NCBI GenBank assembly: GCA_947458095.1
Contig: CANGYO010000004.1
Coordinates: 1-43,089 of the forward strand
DNA: 43,089 nucleotides
Reading direction: 5' to 3'
Source of the DNA: Vampirovibrionales bacterium
Lineage (GTDB): Bacteria; Cyanobacteriota; Vampirovibrionia; Vampirovibrionales; JAJTHC01
This document shows, piece by piece, positions 7,752 to 16,308 of this stretch. A program made the position numbers and the translations under genes. The notes beneath the pieces were generated by a model. The model was not told the DNA's origin, made no database searches, and saw only the letters and a program-made list of their open reading frames with translations. Position 1 is the stretch's first letter; each line of letters starts with the position of its first letter.

Positions 7752-8906
7752 ATGCGTTATTTAAATACCTCTTCTAAGCATCTATTTAACTCCTTGACTT
7801 CACTATTAACCTGTAGTGCTTTACTTTTTGGCGTCTTAGGCACAGAACTAGTTCTCCCTTATGCCGAAGCTAGAACCAGCATCAGCCTAAAAAACTTGGT
7901 TAGAATTAAAGATGTTCGCATGAACCAAGTCGTCGGCTACGGCTTAGTCGTGGGCTTAAACGGCACAGGCGACAGTTCAGTCGCCACTCGCACCGCTCAA
8001 TGGAATATGCTCAACAATTTAGGCGGAAGAATCAGCAACCCCAACGACTTGCAAGGCTCGAATGCGGCTCAAGTTATGGTGATTGCCAAGATTCCTCCCT
8101 TTGCTAAAGCAGGCGACAGCATTGATGTCACCCTTTCAGCGATCGGCAAGGTCAAAAGCTTAGAAGGCGGTGTCCTGATTTCGTCTCAGCTACTCGCAGC
8201 AAATGGCGAAGTTATTGCGGTCGCTCAAGGCCCTGTTTCAACAGGAGGCTCTTCGGTGTCATCTGGCGGATCTTCCAAGCAAACGGCGATTACCACCAGT
8301 GCGAGAATCCCCAATGGGGGGATTATTGAGCGAGAAATGAATACGCAAGTGGGGGATTCCACAGGGTTGACGCTCGTCTTAGACCGCACGGATTACACAC
8401 TCGCCAACCGCATCGCCGCAAAAATCAATACCAGCCTATGCCCTGCCGTCGCCTTAGATGGCTCTTCCATTCGTGTGGAATTGCCCACCCGTTATCTGAA
8501 CAATCGAGTCGCTTTTGTATCCGTTTTAGAGCAACTCACCGTCGATGTGCCGAATGACAACGCCAAAGTCGTCGTGAACGAACGCACAGGCACGGTGGTT
8601 ATTGGCAGTAGTGTCAGGCTCTTGCCTGCGGCGGTGGCTCATGGGGGGATTACGGTGACCATTCAAAGTAATACGGAAGCCGTTCAACCCAATGCATTCG
8701 CTGGTGGAGACACGGCCTTGGTCACCAATGACAAGGTGGATATTACCAAGGAAAAGGGGAGCCTGATTGAGTTAGGGGCGAATAATACCTTGCACGATTT
8801 GGTCACCGCTTTAAATGCGATCGGGGTTACGCCCAGCGACCTGATTTCAATCTTACAAGCCTTGAAAGCAGCAGGATCCCTAGAAGCGGAGCTGGAGATT
8901 ATATAG
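7752..8906 (+). CDS. flgI: flagellar P-ring protein FlgI
   Basis: FlgI builds the ring in the peptidoglycan layer around the flagellar rod. The 384 residues are full length. An N-terminal export signal ends near YAEA, followed by the conserved LVRIKDVRMNQVVGYGLVVGLNGTGDS, then IPPFAKAGDSIDVTLSAIGKVKSLEGG, IPNGGIIERE and the C-terminal GVTPSDLISILQALKAAGSLEAELEII. AAGGAAA lies about 12 nt before the ATG. It follows flgH by 37 nt. P and L rings together imply an outer membrane. Confidence 0.96.
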   Translation: MRYLNTSSKHLFNSLTSLLTCSALLFGVLGTELVLPYAEARTSISLKNLVRIKDVRMNQVVGYGLVVGLNGTGDSSVATRTAQWNMLNNLGGRISNPNDLQGSNAAQVMVIAKIPPFAKAGDSIDVTLSAIGKVKSLEGGVLISSQLLAANGEVIAVAQGPVSTGGSSVSSGGSSKQTAITTSARIPNGGIIEREMNTQVGDSTGLTLVLDRTDYTLANRIAAKINTSLCPAVALDGSSIRVELPTRYLNNRVAFVSVLEQLTVDVPNDNAKVVVNERTGTVVIGSSVRLLPAAVAHGGITVTIQSNTEAVQPNAFAGGDTALVTNDKVDITKEKGSLIELGANNTLHDLVTALNAIGVTPSDLISILQALKAAGSLEAELEII

Positions 8907-8920
8907 GAGCGTCTGGCGTT

Positions 8921-9349
8921 ATGGAATTATCATCTTTTGCAGTTCCCAACATTGCGTTGCCTCCTGCGGAATTGCCTGCTTACAAGTTTAAGCAGAACAA
9001 TTCACTCACACCTGAACTGGCGAGTGACAAAGCCGATGTGGCGAAACCCATGGCAGAACGGCTTAAAGACTTACGAGCCAGCTTTTTGGATCCTCAAACG
9101 CCCAAGCAAAAAGAGTTAAAGGGGGCGGCTCAACAGTTTGAAGCGGTATTCCTTCAGCAATTATTGGAAGCCATGGATTCAACAGTGGATCGTGAAGAGG
9201 GCTTTTTTAGTGGAGGAGAAGCCGAAAAAACGTTTCGGGGTATGTTGAATCAAGAAACGGCGACGAACATTAGTAAGCAAGGTGGTCAGGGCTTTGGTTT
9301 GGCGGAGTCCGTATATCAGCAGTCGGTTTTACTGTACGATGTGAAATAG
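8921..9349 (+). CDS. flgJ: flagellar rod-binding protein, FlgJ N-terminal domain type
   Basis: Residues 50-135 (AAQQFEAVFLQQLLEAMDSTV ... ETATNISKQGGQGFGLAESVYQQ) match the rod-binding domain of FlgJ, which caps and scaffolds rod assembly. The protein has only 142 residues and lacks the C-terminal glucosaminidase domain of enterobacterial FlgJ, so a separate muramidase must open the wall for the rod. Single-domain FlgJ occurs in several phyla. AGGAG 10 nt before the ATG supports the start. It begins 14 nt after flgI and closes the flagellar operon. Confidence 0.88.
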   Translation: MELSSFAVPNIALPPAELPAYKFKQNNSLTPELASDKADVAKPMAERLKDLRASFLDPQTPKQKELKGAAQQFEAVFLQQLLEAMDSTVDREEGFFSGGEAEKTFRGMLNQETATNISKQGGQGFGLAESVYQQSVLLYDVK

Positions 9350-9381
9350 ATGAAACGGTTTTTGGGAATCCCATGTAAATA

Positions 9382-9453
9382 TTTGTAACAATTTTAAGCC
9401 CTTTGTAACACTTTATTTCTATTCTTGACAATTTGTTGTATTCTAAAATTACT
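9382..9453 (+). promoter_or_regulatory. two TTTGTAACA boxes upstream of a TTGACA promoter
   Basis: TTTGTAACA occurs at 9382 and 9402, 20 bp apart in the same orientation (about two helical turns). TTGACA follows at 9425-9430 and a weak -10 (ATTACT) 17 bp later. The arrangement resembles that at 18200-18266. No credible ORF follows before the terminator at 9516, so this may drive a short RNA. Confidence 0.4.
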
Positions 9454-9457
9454 CTGA

Positions 9458-9545
9458 TGCAATGTTTTTTCTATTAAGATGCTAGTCTTAGGCTGGCTTC
9501 TTATCAAGAATTACAAATCCTCCTTTGTGGGAGGGTTTTTTTTGT
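9458..9545 (+). ncRNA. candidate small RNA between flgJ and recF
   Basis: A TTGACA-type promoter and a clear terminator are about 85 nt apart with no credible ORF between them. The presumed RNA contains ctattaagatgctagtctta before the terminator stem. A similar promoter-box/terminator arrangement occurs at 20231-20404. No known RNA family was recognised. It could instead be the tail of the flgHIJ transcript. Confidence 0.25.
9516..9545 (+). terminator. intrinsic terminator downstream of flgJ
   Basis: AATCCTCC pairs with GGAGGGTT (one G-T wobble) around a TTTGTG loop and is followed by a long run of T. It faces rightward and ends either the flagellar operon or the candidate small RNA. Confidence 0.85.
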
Positions 9546-9562
9546 CTTTTTTGTTCGGCTTA

Positions 9563-9781
9563 CTCCCTCCCCTTTAAGGGGAGGAAAACAATCTTCTCAT
9601 TCACGAAGGGAATCTTCACCTTTAGGAAGGAGAGGTTGGGAGAGGAAACCAACGGTTTTCTTTCCCAAGAGAAAAAGTCAGAGACTTTTTCGACCATGGT
9701 GGGGTGGGGAGTAGATGCAAACACTGGTTTTCAGACATCCCCCCTCTCCCTAGCCCTCTCCTCAAGGAGAGGGAACAGGAT
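9563..9781. repeat. cluster of E-type palindromic repeats; no gene seen
   Basis: The gap between flgJ and recF contains ctcccctttaaggggagg and, further on, ccctctcctcaaggagaggg followed by aacaggattcttgcagag. Both are palindromes of the E family seen at 11873 and 31917. Between them are further gagaggttgggagagg-like stretches. The 115-aa ORF listed here (9525-9872) starts in the terminator and runs through the repeats into the end of recF, so I do not accept it. Confidence 0.6.
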
Positions 9782-9796
9782 TCTTGCAGAGGCATT

Positions 9797-11041
9797 CTAC
9801 AAAAGGCGGATGCCCCCAGATTCAACCTGCCACGAGCTTAAACTCGCTTTTTTTTCAGCAAGCAGACTGTGAAATTGATGTTGCGTGTCCACATAAGGTG
9901 TTGTCAAAAACACCTGAGACGTCTGCGGAAAAATATGCAAGAGTTGAGCCTGCCTGTCCGCATCCAGTTCCGCCATAATATCGTCCAACAAAATAATGGG
10001 GGACTTGCCTAAACTGCCTTCTAACATGGCGAGTTCGGCGAGTTTCAAGGCAATGACCACACTGCGTTGCTGCCCTTGGCTGGCATACATGGTGACATCC
10101 ACCTTTTGAGCATTTTCAACAAAGTGAATGCCAATATCATCCCGATGCACACCCCATGCCACCGTTTGCCGACGTAACTCTTGAGGCATCACCTCTCGCA
10201 GGTGGAGAATGCACGCTTGCACCCATTCCGCTTCATTGAGGCTCGACAAAAACGACAGACCGTCCGTCCAATTATGTAAAGAATAGGTCAAGGTCGGTGT
10301 ACCGTCATGCCCTTGACTCAAGCCTTGATACAACAGGGGTAGATGCGTCTGTAAGAGCCGAAGGGTTTCAAGGCGTCCTGTTAAAATACGCCATGCCACC
10401 GCAGCCAGTTGGTGATTCAAGACGTCTAGTAATTCCACCTGCTCCGTTTGTGGGGTGGGGAAGTCCATTTGCTTGAGCAAGGCACTTTTTTCGCTGATGG
10501 TTTTCTTCCATATTTGCAGATGCTCCAAATGCAGGGGGACACGTTGCACGGTGGCTAAATCCAGCCAGCGACGGCGACTTTGCGGCATGCCACGCACAAT
10601 GTCTAAATCCGACAGATAAAAAGACACCGTTGGTAAACGCCCGATGATTTCACTTCGAGACTTACAACGCTGTGAATCAATCAAAAATTGTGTCTTCCAC
10701 TTCTGGCTAACAAAACCTGTGGGAGAGGTCACCTTGTCGGGCTGAAAGCGGGCTTCTAAATCAAGCCCACCAGCCAAATGCAAGGCGACACGAGATCCCT
10801 GCCCCAAAAACGGATCGTCCACCGTGGCATCGAGCAAGCCCCCACGAGCGTGACGAATGAGTTCGCTGTCTCGGCTACTACGGTTAGAACGTCCGTGAGA
10901 AAGGTAGTAAATCGCTTCAAGCAGGTTGGATTTGCCTTGCCCGTTCTGCCCCACAATCAGGTTGATTTGGTTTAAGCCTTCCCAATTGAGTTGTGAAAAA
11001 TTGCGAAATTGCCATAAATCCAGCCGTTCAATATAAAGCAT
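9797..11041 (-). CDS. recF: DNA replication and repair protein RecF
   Basis: RecF is a DNA-binding ABC-type ATPase that helps load RecA at gaps with RecO and RecR. The 414 residues start with the typical MLYIERLDLWQFRNFSQL. Walker A is GQNGQGKSNLLEAI near residue 33, the signature is ASQGQQRSVVIALKLAEL near 325, and Walker B is IILLDDIMAELDADR near 350. Its ATG overlaps the stop codon of the upstream gene (TAATG), so it is translationally coupled to the HdeD-like gene. dnaA, dnaN and gyrB are not adjacent. The last codons approach the E-repeat cluster. Confidence 0.95.
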   Translation of the reverse strand: MLYIERLDLWQFRNFSQLNWEGLNQINLIVGQNGQGKSNLLEAIYYLSHGRSNRSSRDSELIRHARGGLLDATVDDPFLGQGSRVALHLAGGLDLEARFQPDKVTSPTGFVSQKWKTQFLIDSQRCKSRSEIIGRLPTVSFYLSDLDIVRGMPQSRRRWLDLATVQRVPLHLEHLQIWKKTISEKSALLKQMDFPTPQTEQVELLDVLNHQLAAVAWRILTGRLETLRLLQTHLPLLYQGLSQGHDGTPTLTYSLHNWTDGLSFLSSLNEAEWVQACILHLREVMPQELRRQTVAWGVHRDDIGIHFVENAQKVDVTMYASQGQQRSVVIALKLAELAMLEGSLGKSPIILLDDIMAELDADRQAQLLHIFPQTSQVFLTTPYVDTQHQFHSLLAEKKASLSSWQVESGGIRLL

Positions 11042-11826
11042 TAGTTGGATTCACCATGTAGGTAGGGCAAGCCCTTTGCCATACGTTGCAAGCCTAAGGC
11101 GACCCCAAAGACCAACGAACCTTCCAGCATCATGAGCGTACCTGTAAAAATGCTCGGGAATAGGGCTTCGTTTTTGAGTAAGCCAAAGCTCAATAAAATC
11201 AGCATGACAAAGGCCGTAAGCGACACAAACTTATAGCCTCCCGCATACGGATAGCCATAAAACTGCCCCGAAAACACAAAGTTCGTGACGGTTTGAATCA
11301 TAAAGTAAATGCTTAAGGCGACTCGTTCGTCCAAAAATGAATCATGCGGATACACGGTTAATAAAGTGCCAATCACCAGTGTTAAGACCGCCGATGCCAA
11401 GCTGGGCAAGAAACCCGGTAATTCACGAGCCTGAAAGCTTCGGATGCCTTTCATCATGCCCGCCATGATGAGCAAGGCACCGACGATTTCTCGAAAGAAG
11501 CCTTCACCTGCCATCGCAGGAAGCGTAAGGGATCCCATGCCTAAGGAAAACAAGACCAAGCCTTCGGTGTAGAAAAAGGGCCAGCATTTTTCGAGCGTTT
11601 CATCGACGATTTCAGGCGCTTCAATCGGCTCTTTTGTTTTTTGAGCCGTTTTGCTTTTGGGTGTAGGATGTGGGGTATTGTCTTCTGTTGTTTGAGTGAT
11701 GAGTTCATCATTAGATTCAATCGTTTTAGGCACAGAAACAGACGAGATGCCTTTGGCTTCAACTGAAACGACTTGCTCTTCAGGTGGTAAAATGGCTTGC
11801 GAAAAGGACGGAGGTAAACCCATCAT
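11041..11826 (-). CDS. HdeD-like (DUF308-type) six-helix membrane protein
   Basis: The product has 261 residues from the start I prefer. The first 85 or so are hydrophilic, rich in Pro, Thr, Lys and Glu, and probably disordered. The rest holds six hydrophobic helices in pairs, including GLVLFSLGMGSLTLPAMAG, IVGALLIMAGMMKGI, LASAVLTLVIGTLLTVY, FVSLTAFVMLILLSFGLL and GTLMMLEGSLVFGVALGL, which is the architecture of HdeD/DUF308 proteins. HdeD of E. coli is linked to acid resistance; the function here is unknown. GAGAAGGGG 8 nt before 11826 supports this start; the track start at 11859 lacks a ribosome-binding site. The stop overlaps the recF start. Confidence 0.65.
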   Translation of the reverse strand: MMGLPPSFSQAILPPEEQVVSVEAKGISSVSVPKTIESNDELITQTTEDNTPHPTPKSKTAQKTKEPIEAPEIVDETLEKCWPFFYTEGLVLFSLGMGSLTLPAMAGEGFFREIVGALLIMAGMMKGIRSFQARELPGFLPSLASAVLTLVIGTLLTVYPHDSFLDERVALSIYFMIQTVTNFVFSGQFYGYPYAGGYKFVSLTAFVMLILLSFGLLKNEALFPSIFTGTLMMLEGSLVFGVALGLQRMAKGLPYLHGESN

Positions 11827-11872
11827 ACAAAACCCCTTCTCAATAGGAATATGCTTCATTATAGCATAAAAC

Positions 11873-11926
11873 AGTGGCTTTGTCCCCCCTCCTAATTTTA
11901 GGAGAGGGGACAGGAAGATTCTTCAA
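11873..11926. repeat. dispersed repeat E
   Basis: This segment (agtggctttgtc, then CTCCT-AATTTT-AGGAG, then ggggacagga and attcttca) matches 31917-31968 along its length. The centre is a palindrome. It lies upstream of the HdeD-like gene, between divergent genes. Confidence 0.7.
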
Positions 11927-11999
11927 AATACGATAGCACTTTCTCAAATGCTTTGGGTTTAATGCTATTAAGTTTCACTTTAATTTAAGGATTTTTATC

Positions 12000-12203
12000 A
12001 TGAACGCAGTTAACCCTAGTTTTAATAACCCACAAACGACTATGCCTCCTGCTTATACGGTGGATCCTAAAGTCTTAGAAAAGCTAAAAAATACGAACGT
12101 TTCACAAGTGAATCCGCCTGTGGAAGAAGACAACTTTGTGCATCAAAATGTTGACGACAAGCAAAACAAGGACGTGAAGAAAAAGAAGCCCTTTAACCCG
12201 TAG
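12000..12203 (+). CDS. small hydrophilic protein upstream of the kinase-like gene
   Basis: A 67-residue protein of unknown function, MNAVNPSFNNPQTTMPPAYT at its start and ending in a lysine-rich DVKKKKPFNP tail. It has no hydrophobic segment and low sequence complexity, so it is probably disordered. AAGGATTTTTATC before the ATG is a good ribosome-binding site. Its stop is 6 nt before the next start, implying coexpression. It may be a partner or chaperone of the downstream protein, but that is inference. Confidence 0.65.
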   Translation: MNAVNPSFNNPQTTMPPAYTVDPKVLEKLKNTNVSQVNPPVEEDNFVHQNVDDKQNKDVKKKKPFNP

Positions 12204-12209
12204 AAGTGG

Positions 12210-14162
12210 ATGGTTTTAACACCTTTGATTGCGGTTGTAGCGACCCCATTAATTGCGGTTGGGGTTGCGGGGGCATGGTTTATGCACACGCCTTCTTCTT
12301 TAAGTAAGGATTTGACGCCTGAAAAATTGACCAAAATGTTGGAAGCCTACGGTCGAAAAGAAAAAGTCAAGATCCCTGAAGGCTTAAAAATCCCGACCTA
12401 CACAGGTAAGAATTTAGAGGATCCTTCTTTCCTTCAACAAGGTACGATGGGCTTAATAAAAGGCTTGCGTCATTTACCTAAAGACAATAAGTGGGAAATC
12501 CTGAAATATGTCTTGAGTCCTAAAGGGATTAAGGATGCCGTGCAACTTCCTATGATCTTTTTAGATCTCTGTTTTGGCAAGTTGGAACGTTTACAAACAA
12601 GGGATTTCTCCTTTATTGCCAATGTTTTCGCTAAAGGGGGAACTGTCACGACAAAATATGGTCAAAGTCTTGCCGACATCGTCAAACAAAATGTGCTTAA
12701 TTCCCACGCCAATGTCATGAAACTAAAAAAAGCAAAAGCACCTAAAAAAGAAATTGATGAAGCCATGGCAAGCTTTGAATCGAATCGGAGGTTGTATCAG
12801 TCCATTTCTCAATTACAGAGTCAAGAAGTCCAACTCACGAAAAAAGAAGAAAAGCATTTCACCCATCTATATAAAGCAAAAGTCGCTGAATACAATAAGG
12901 ACAATCCAGACAAACCTCTTTCAGTAAAACCTTTAAGTGCTTTAAAGAAAATTCAAGCGTCTACAGCACTTGGTGTGATTCAAGACGATGTGTTTTTCAA
13001 GTTGCCTCGTACCGATGCACGAGCCGATAATGCCGTCAATAATTTCGAACTTATGGTTCACTTTAGTGCGATTCAAGAAGCCGGCAAAGCGATTCTTACA
13101 AAACAAGATGCCAGTCTTGCATCTAAAGACGATATTGTAAAGTCTGCCTTAGAAAAAGTAGCACCTATTATAGAAGGATCCAACTTCAAAAATGAAGTCA
13201 AAGGACTTGAAGCCATGCGTGCCTTACAAGCAGAAGCAGGGGTGCTTGAAGGACTTGCCCCTAAACCACTTCATTTTTCCACCATCAAAGGGATTGACGG
13301 GCTTGATTACGGCGTGGTTGTCATGGAAAGAATTAAGGGGGCGGGTGACTTGTCTAAAGTTACCTTAAATGCCGTAATGTCTGAAAACCCCTTTGATTTA
13401 AGTTCTAAAGAATGGAAGTTGTATCACAAATTTATGCAAGAAGATGCTCTTGCCACCGTGGGGATGCAATCTTTACGTATATTCACAGGAGACGGTCATG
13501 GTGCCAATTTAGGGCTTAAGCAAAACCCCGTTTCAAAAGGTAAGAACGGCGGGGCAGTCCCCTTTGATTTGGCGGAATACCTTGAAATCCCCAAAGAAAG
13601 TATGAAGCCCATTGCCAACTTATTTTTAGCCTGTGTTAAAACAGGTCACTTGCAAGATGCCAATGCCAAAACGGCTGCTCGTAATGAAGCCATGAAACTG
13701 CTGAATCAATTGCTAGAGAAAAACGGAAAAGGTGTTTCTGAGCAAGTGAAGAAAGATTTGCTTATTGAAATTGAAGCATCGCCTCTACGGATTTTAGGCA
13801 AGCTCTATGGAAGTCCTGAAATTGCGGACAAGCTCCATATTCCTAATGCAAAGGGGCTAAATGCCAATAATGTTCAACGAGCCGAAACGAAGTTTGGATC
13901 GTTTATTGAAACGTTAAAACAGTATGAACATCATTTAGATGCCACAAAACCAGAAGGAAAGGCGTTCAGAAAGTCTAAGGAAATAGCGGCTGAAGATCTT
14001 CTTTCAAATATGGAAAGGTATTCTGGTAAAAAGGTTGACCCCGCAGAAAGACAAGCCCATCTTGATTATGTACGTCGTCGCTTCTTGAGTACCGAAGGTT
14101 CAGGTGGTGAATCAACCTTGGAAGAGCTTAAAAGCAAGAAGAATACTTTAAAAAGTTACTAG
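12210..14162 (+). CDS. membrane-anchored protein with ABC1/UbiB-like kinase motifs
   Basis: The product has 650 residues. An N-terminal hydrophobic helix (VLTPLIAVVATPLIAVGVAGAWF) should anchor or export it. The middle resembles the ABC1/UbiB atypical kinase fold in motif order: KYGQ near 149-152 (compare KxGQ), a small-residue loop STALGVIQ at 251-258, a candidate ATP-lysine in VFFKLP (K264), a hinge VVVMERIKG at 369-377, a catalytic-loop-like GDGHGANLG at 427-435 with D428 and N433 spaced as in HxDxHxGN, and PFDLAEYL at 451-458 in the place of the DFG. Overall similarity is remote. The C-terminal 190 residues are helical and charged, of unknown role. The ribosome-binding site is weak; a GTG one codon earlier is possible. 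Coupling to the 67-residue gene is likely. Confidence 0.6.
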   Translation: MVLTPLIAVVATPLIAVGVAGAWFMHTPSSLSKDLTPEKLTKMLEAYGRKEKVKIPEGLKIPTYTGKNLEDPSFLQQGTMGLIKGLRHLPKDNKWEILKYVLSPKGIKDAVQLPMIFLDLCFGKLERLQTRDFSFIANVFAKGGTVTTKYGQSLADIVKQNVLNSHANVMKLKKAKAPKKEIDEAMASFESNRRLYQSISQLQSQEVQLTKKEEKHFTHLYKAKVAEYNKDNPDKPLSVKPLSALKKIQASTALGVIQDDVFFKLPRTDARADNAVNNFELMVHFSAIQEAGKAILTKQDASLASKDDIVKSALEKVAPIIEGSNFKNEVKGLEAMRALQAEAGVLEGLAPKPLHFSTIKGIDGLDYGVVVMERIKGAGDLSKVTLNAVMSENPFDLSSKEWKLYHKFMQEDALATVGMQSLRIFTGDGHGANLGLKQNPVSKGKNGGAVPFDLAEYLEIPKESMKPIANLFLACVKTGHLQDANAKTAARNEAMKLLNQLLEKNGKGVSEQVKKDLLIEIEASPLRILGKLYGSPEIADKLHIPNAKGLNANNVQRAETKFGSFIETLKQYEHHLDATKPEGKAFRKSKEIAAEDLLSNMERYSGKKVDPAERQAHLDYVRRRFLSTEGSGGESTLEELKSKKNTLKSY

Positions 14163-14190
14163 AAGTCATTCAACAGCAAATTGCTAATTA

Positions 14191-16128
14191 CTAGAACTTC
14201 TGACCGACGCCGAAGCTAAAGTTCTGCTGGTAATCTTTATTAGTGGTGACCAGCGGAATGGCGTAGTCAAAGCGTAAAGGCCCCACACCCGGTATCGTTA
14301 AACGAACGCCTGCCCCAATCGAAGCCCCACTGCCCTTACGGGCAAACAAGGTGTTGACTTCACTCTTATTAAACAAGGCACCTGCATCCATAAAGCCTAC
14401 AACGCGTAAGGTTTCTAAGAATGCCACATCTTTTAGCTTGCCAAAAAGTGGGAACTTGGAACGCAGTTCAACCGTCGTTAACGCTTGCCCTGAACCAATC
14501 CCTAAGCCACCTTCTTGATAGCCACGAACGGTGTAAGGTCCGCCTAGACGGAAGGCGTTAAAGTCGGGAATATCGTTAAATACGGAGGACGACAACTGAC
14601 CGTTCCAACCCAAGGTCAAGCTCTTGGTGAGTTTGATGTACTTACGAAGGTTGAGGCTGGCGGTGCCATAACTGTCTGCTCCTAAGCCCAAAGTCCCCCC
14701 AACGGAAGCCGTGTTAAACCAGCCTGATGTGGGGTCGTAGCGGTTGTTACGGTTGTCAAAAGCAATCGTTGGGCCTAAGCTCACAAAGGTGCCACCTTGG
14801 GAAAGTTCTCTGGCTCGTTCGGTGGGGCTGATGTTAAAAAAGGCTAAATTGCTGTCACTACCGCCTTCACGCAATGCCACGTTTTCAACTTTTAAGCCTA
14901 AACTGGCGGAAACATTGTTATAGCGTTGAATGGCTCGGGAAATAGTGGCTCCCCCACCGATACGACGCTCCAGTGCCAAAGGCACATTGAAACTTTGAAG
15001 ATCTCGACCAAATAGGTTGACGCTGAAGGCATTGTCGGTGCCTGCCAAATAAGGCGTCGACCATCCTAAGTCGATTTGATAGGTCGGGGTTCTGGCTTGG
15101 GTGCGGGTGTCTCTGCCAATAACACCTGAACCGACCCCGATTTGCGTGGTTAAGTTTTCGCCACGCCCCAAAAAGTTAGGGTCACTATAGCCGACGGATC
15201 CGAAGAACCCTGTCACCGTGTCGATTCCACCGCCTAACGAAAAGGCACCTGAGCGTTTTTCATCGATTTCAACGACCAAGTCATACTTTTCAGGATGTTT
15301 CGCACTGGGCGTTAGCACACGACGCACGTCATCAAAGGCTTGCAGGGAAAAGAACCGCTTTAAATCATCATTCATGGTCGTGTCGTTATAAACGTCGCCT
15401 GTTTTAAGTATCAAGTTCTTGGTCACCACAAAGTCTTTGGTTTTACGGTTACCCACCACTTTAATGCTGTCAATGACGCCTTCATCTACCTTAAGTACCA
15501 ACGTACCTTCGGGTGTGTCACTAATATCCACCACTTTCGCCAAAATGTAGCCGTCTGTCATATATTTTTTTTCAAGTTCGGCGATACCTGCATTAAGGGC
15601 ATCGATGTTTTGAGGCAAGCCGATTTGATCCGCAAAAATCTTTTCAATGGCGGCATCGGTTAAGACTTGGTTGCCCTTAATGTCAATGCCTGTGACAGGG
15701 GCGTTTTCTTCCACCGTGATGTAAATCACAATCCCGTCTTTAGTGGCTTTTGGAACCGCCTTCATTTGCTCCGTAAAATAACCAAGTTCATAGATCCGTT
15801 TTAAATCCGTTTGCAAGGCGGTTTTACTGTAGACGACGCTAGGACGTAGGGTCATCATATTCCGCAAGCGAGCTTCATCAACCAGCGTATTACCTTCAAT
15901 GTACACATGATGAATCGTAATGGATTTGTCGTAGTTCGGAATATCCCCTTCAACAGAAGAGCCTTCATTCAGAGTGTTTTGAATTTCAGTAACCTTGGTT
16001 TGAGCAGAAGCCAAGGACGCATAAAAAGGTGAAGCATAGAGACAAAAAAAGGCTAGCAGAAAAACGCCATACCACCGAAGAGAGGGCATAGACCTGCGAA
16101 TATGGGAGGCATTTTTGGTCTGTTGCAA
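14191..16128 (-). CDS. bamA: outer membrane assembly factor BamA (Omp85)
   Basis: BamA inserts beta-barrel proteins into the outer membrane. The 645 residues begin with a signal sequence (YGVFLLAFFCLYASPFYASLASA). Three POTRA domains follow: ITIHHVYIEGNTLVDEARLR, VTGIDIKGNQVLTDAAIEK and IDSIKVVGNRKTKDFVVTK. The barrel covers about 295-645, with the conserved RLGGPYTVRGYQEGG loop and the terminal Phe of VGQKF. Three rather than five POTRAs recall cyanobacterial Omp85. I keep the TTG start, which has GAGGGAAG 4-5 nt upstream; a downstream ATG at MPSLRW would shorten the signal sequence. The gene converges with the kinase-like gene and is divergent from trhO. Confidence 0.93.
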   Translation of the reverse strand: MQQTKNASHIRRSMPSLRWYGVFLLAFFCLYASPFYASLASAQTKVTEIQNTLNEGSSVEGDIPNYDKSITIHHVYIEGNTLVDEARLRNMMTLRPSVVYSKTALQTDLKRIYELGYFTEQMKAVPKATKDGIVIYITVEENAPVTGIDIKGNQVLTDAAIEKIFADQIGLPQNIDALNAGIAELEKKYMTDGYILAKVVDISDTPEGTLVLKVDEGVIDSIKVVGNRKTKDFVVTKNLILKTGDVYNDTTMNDDLKRFFSLQAFDDVRRVLTPSAKHPEKYDLVVEIDEKRSGAFSLGGGIDTVTGFFGSVGYSDPNFLGRGENLTTQIGVGSGVIGRDTRTQARTPTYQIDLGWSTPYLAGTDNAFSVNLFGRDLQSFNVPLALERRIGGGATISRAIQRYNNVSASLGLKVENVALREGGSDSNLAFFNISPTERARELSQGGTFVSLGPTIAFDNRNNRYDPTSGWFNTASVGGTLGLGADSYGTASLNLRKYIKLTKSLTLGWNGQLSSSVFNDIPDFNAFRLGGPYTVRGYQEGGLGIGSGQALTTVELRSKFPLFGKLKDVAFLETLRVVGFMDAGALFNKSEVNTLFARKGSGASIGAGVRLTIPGVGPLRFDYAIPLVTTNKDYQQNFSFGVGQKF

Positions 16129-16308
16129 CGGGCTTCCCTCGAAAATAGTATATACAGTCTTAATTCTAGCATAAAAATAGGTAATGCAAGCAAAGCAGGC
16201 GTCAGCCGACCACTGATTTCACCTTGAAAGGGGACTAAAAATAGAAAGAAGACAGGGCGTTTTGTTTCTTCTAAAATGGAAAGGGTTTCTTTTAAGTTCG
16301 AGGTTATA

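Noticed and set aside
9525-9872. 115-aa ORF between flgJ and recF
   Set aside because: It starts inside a terminator and crosses E repeats and the end of recF; composition is not protein-like.
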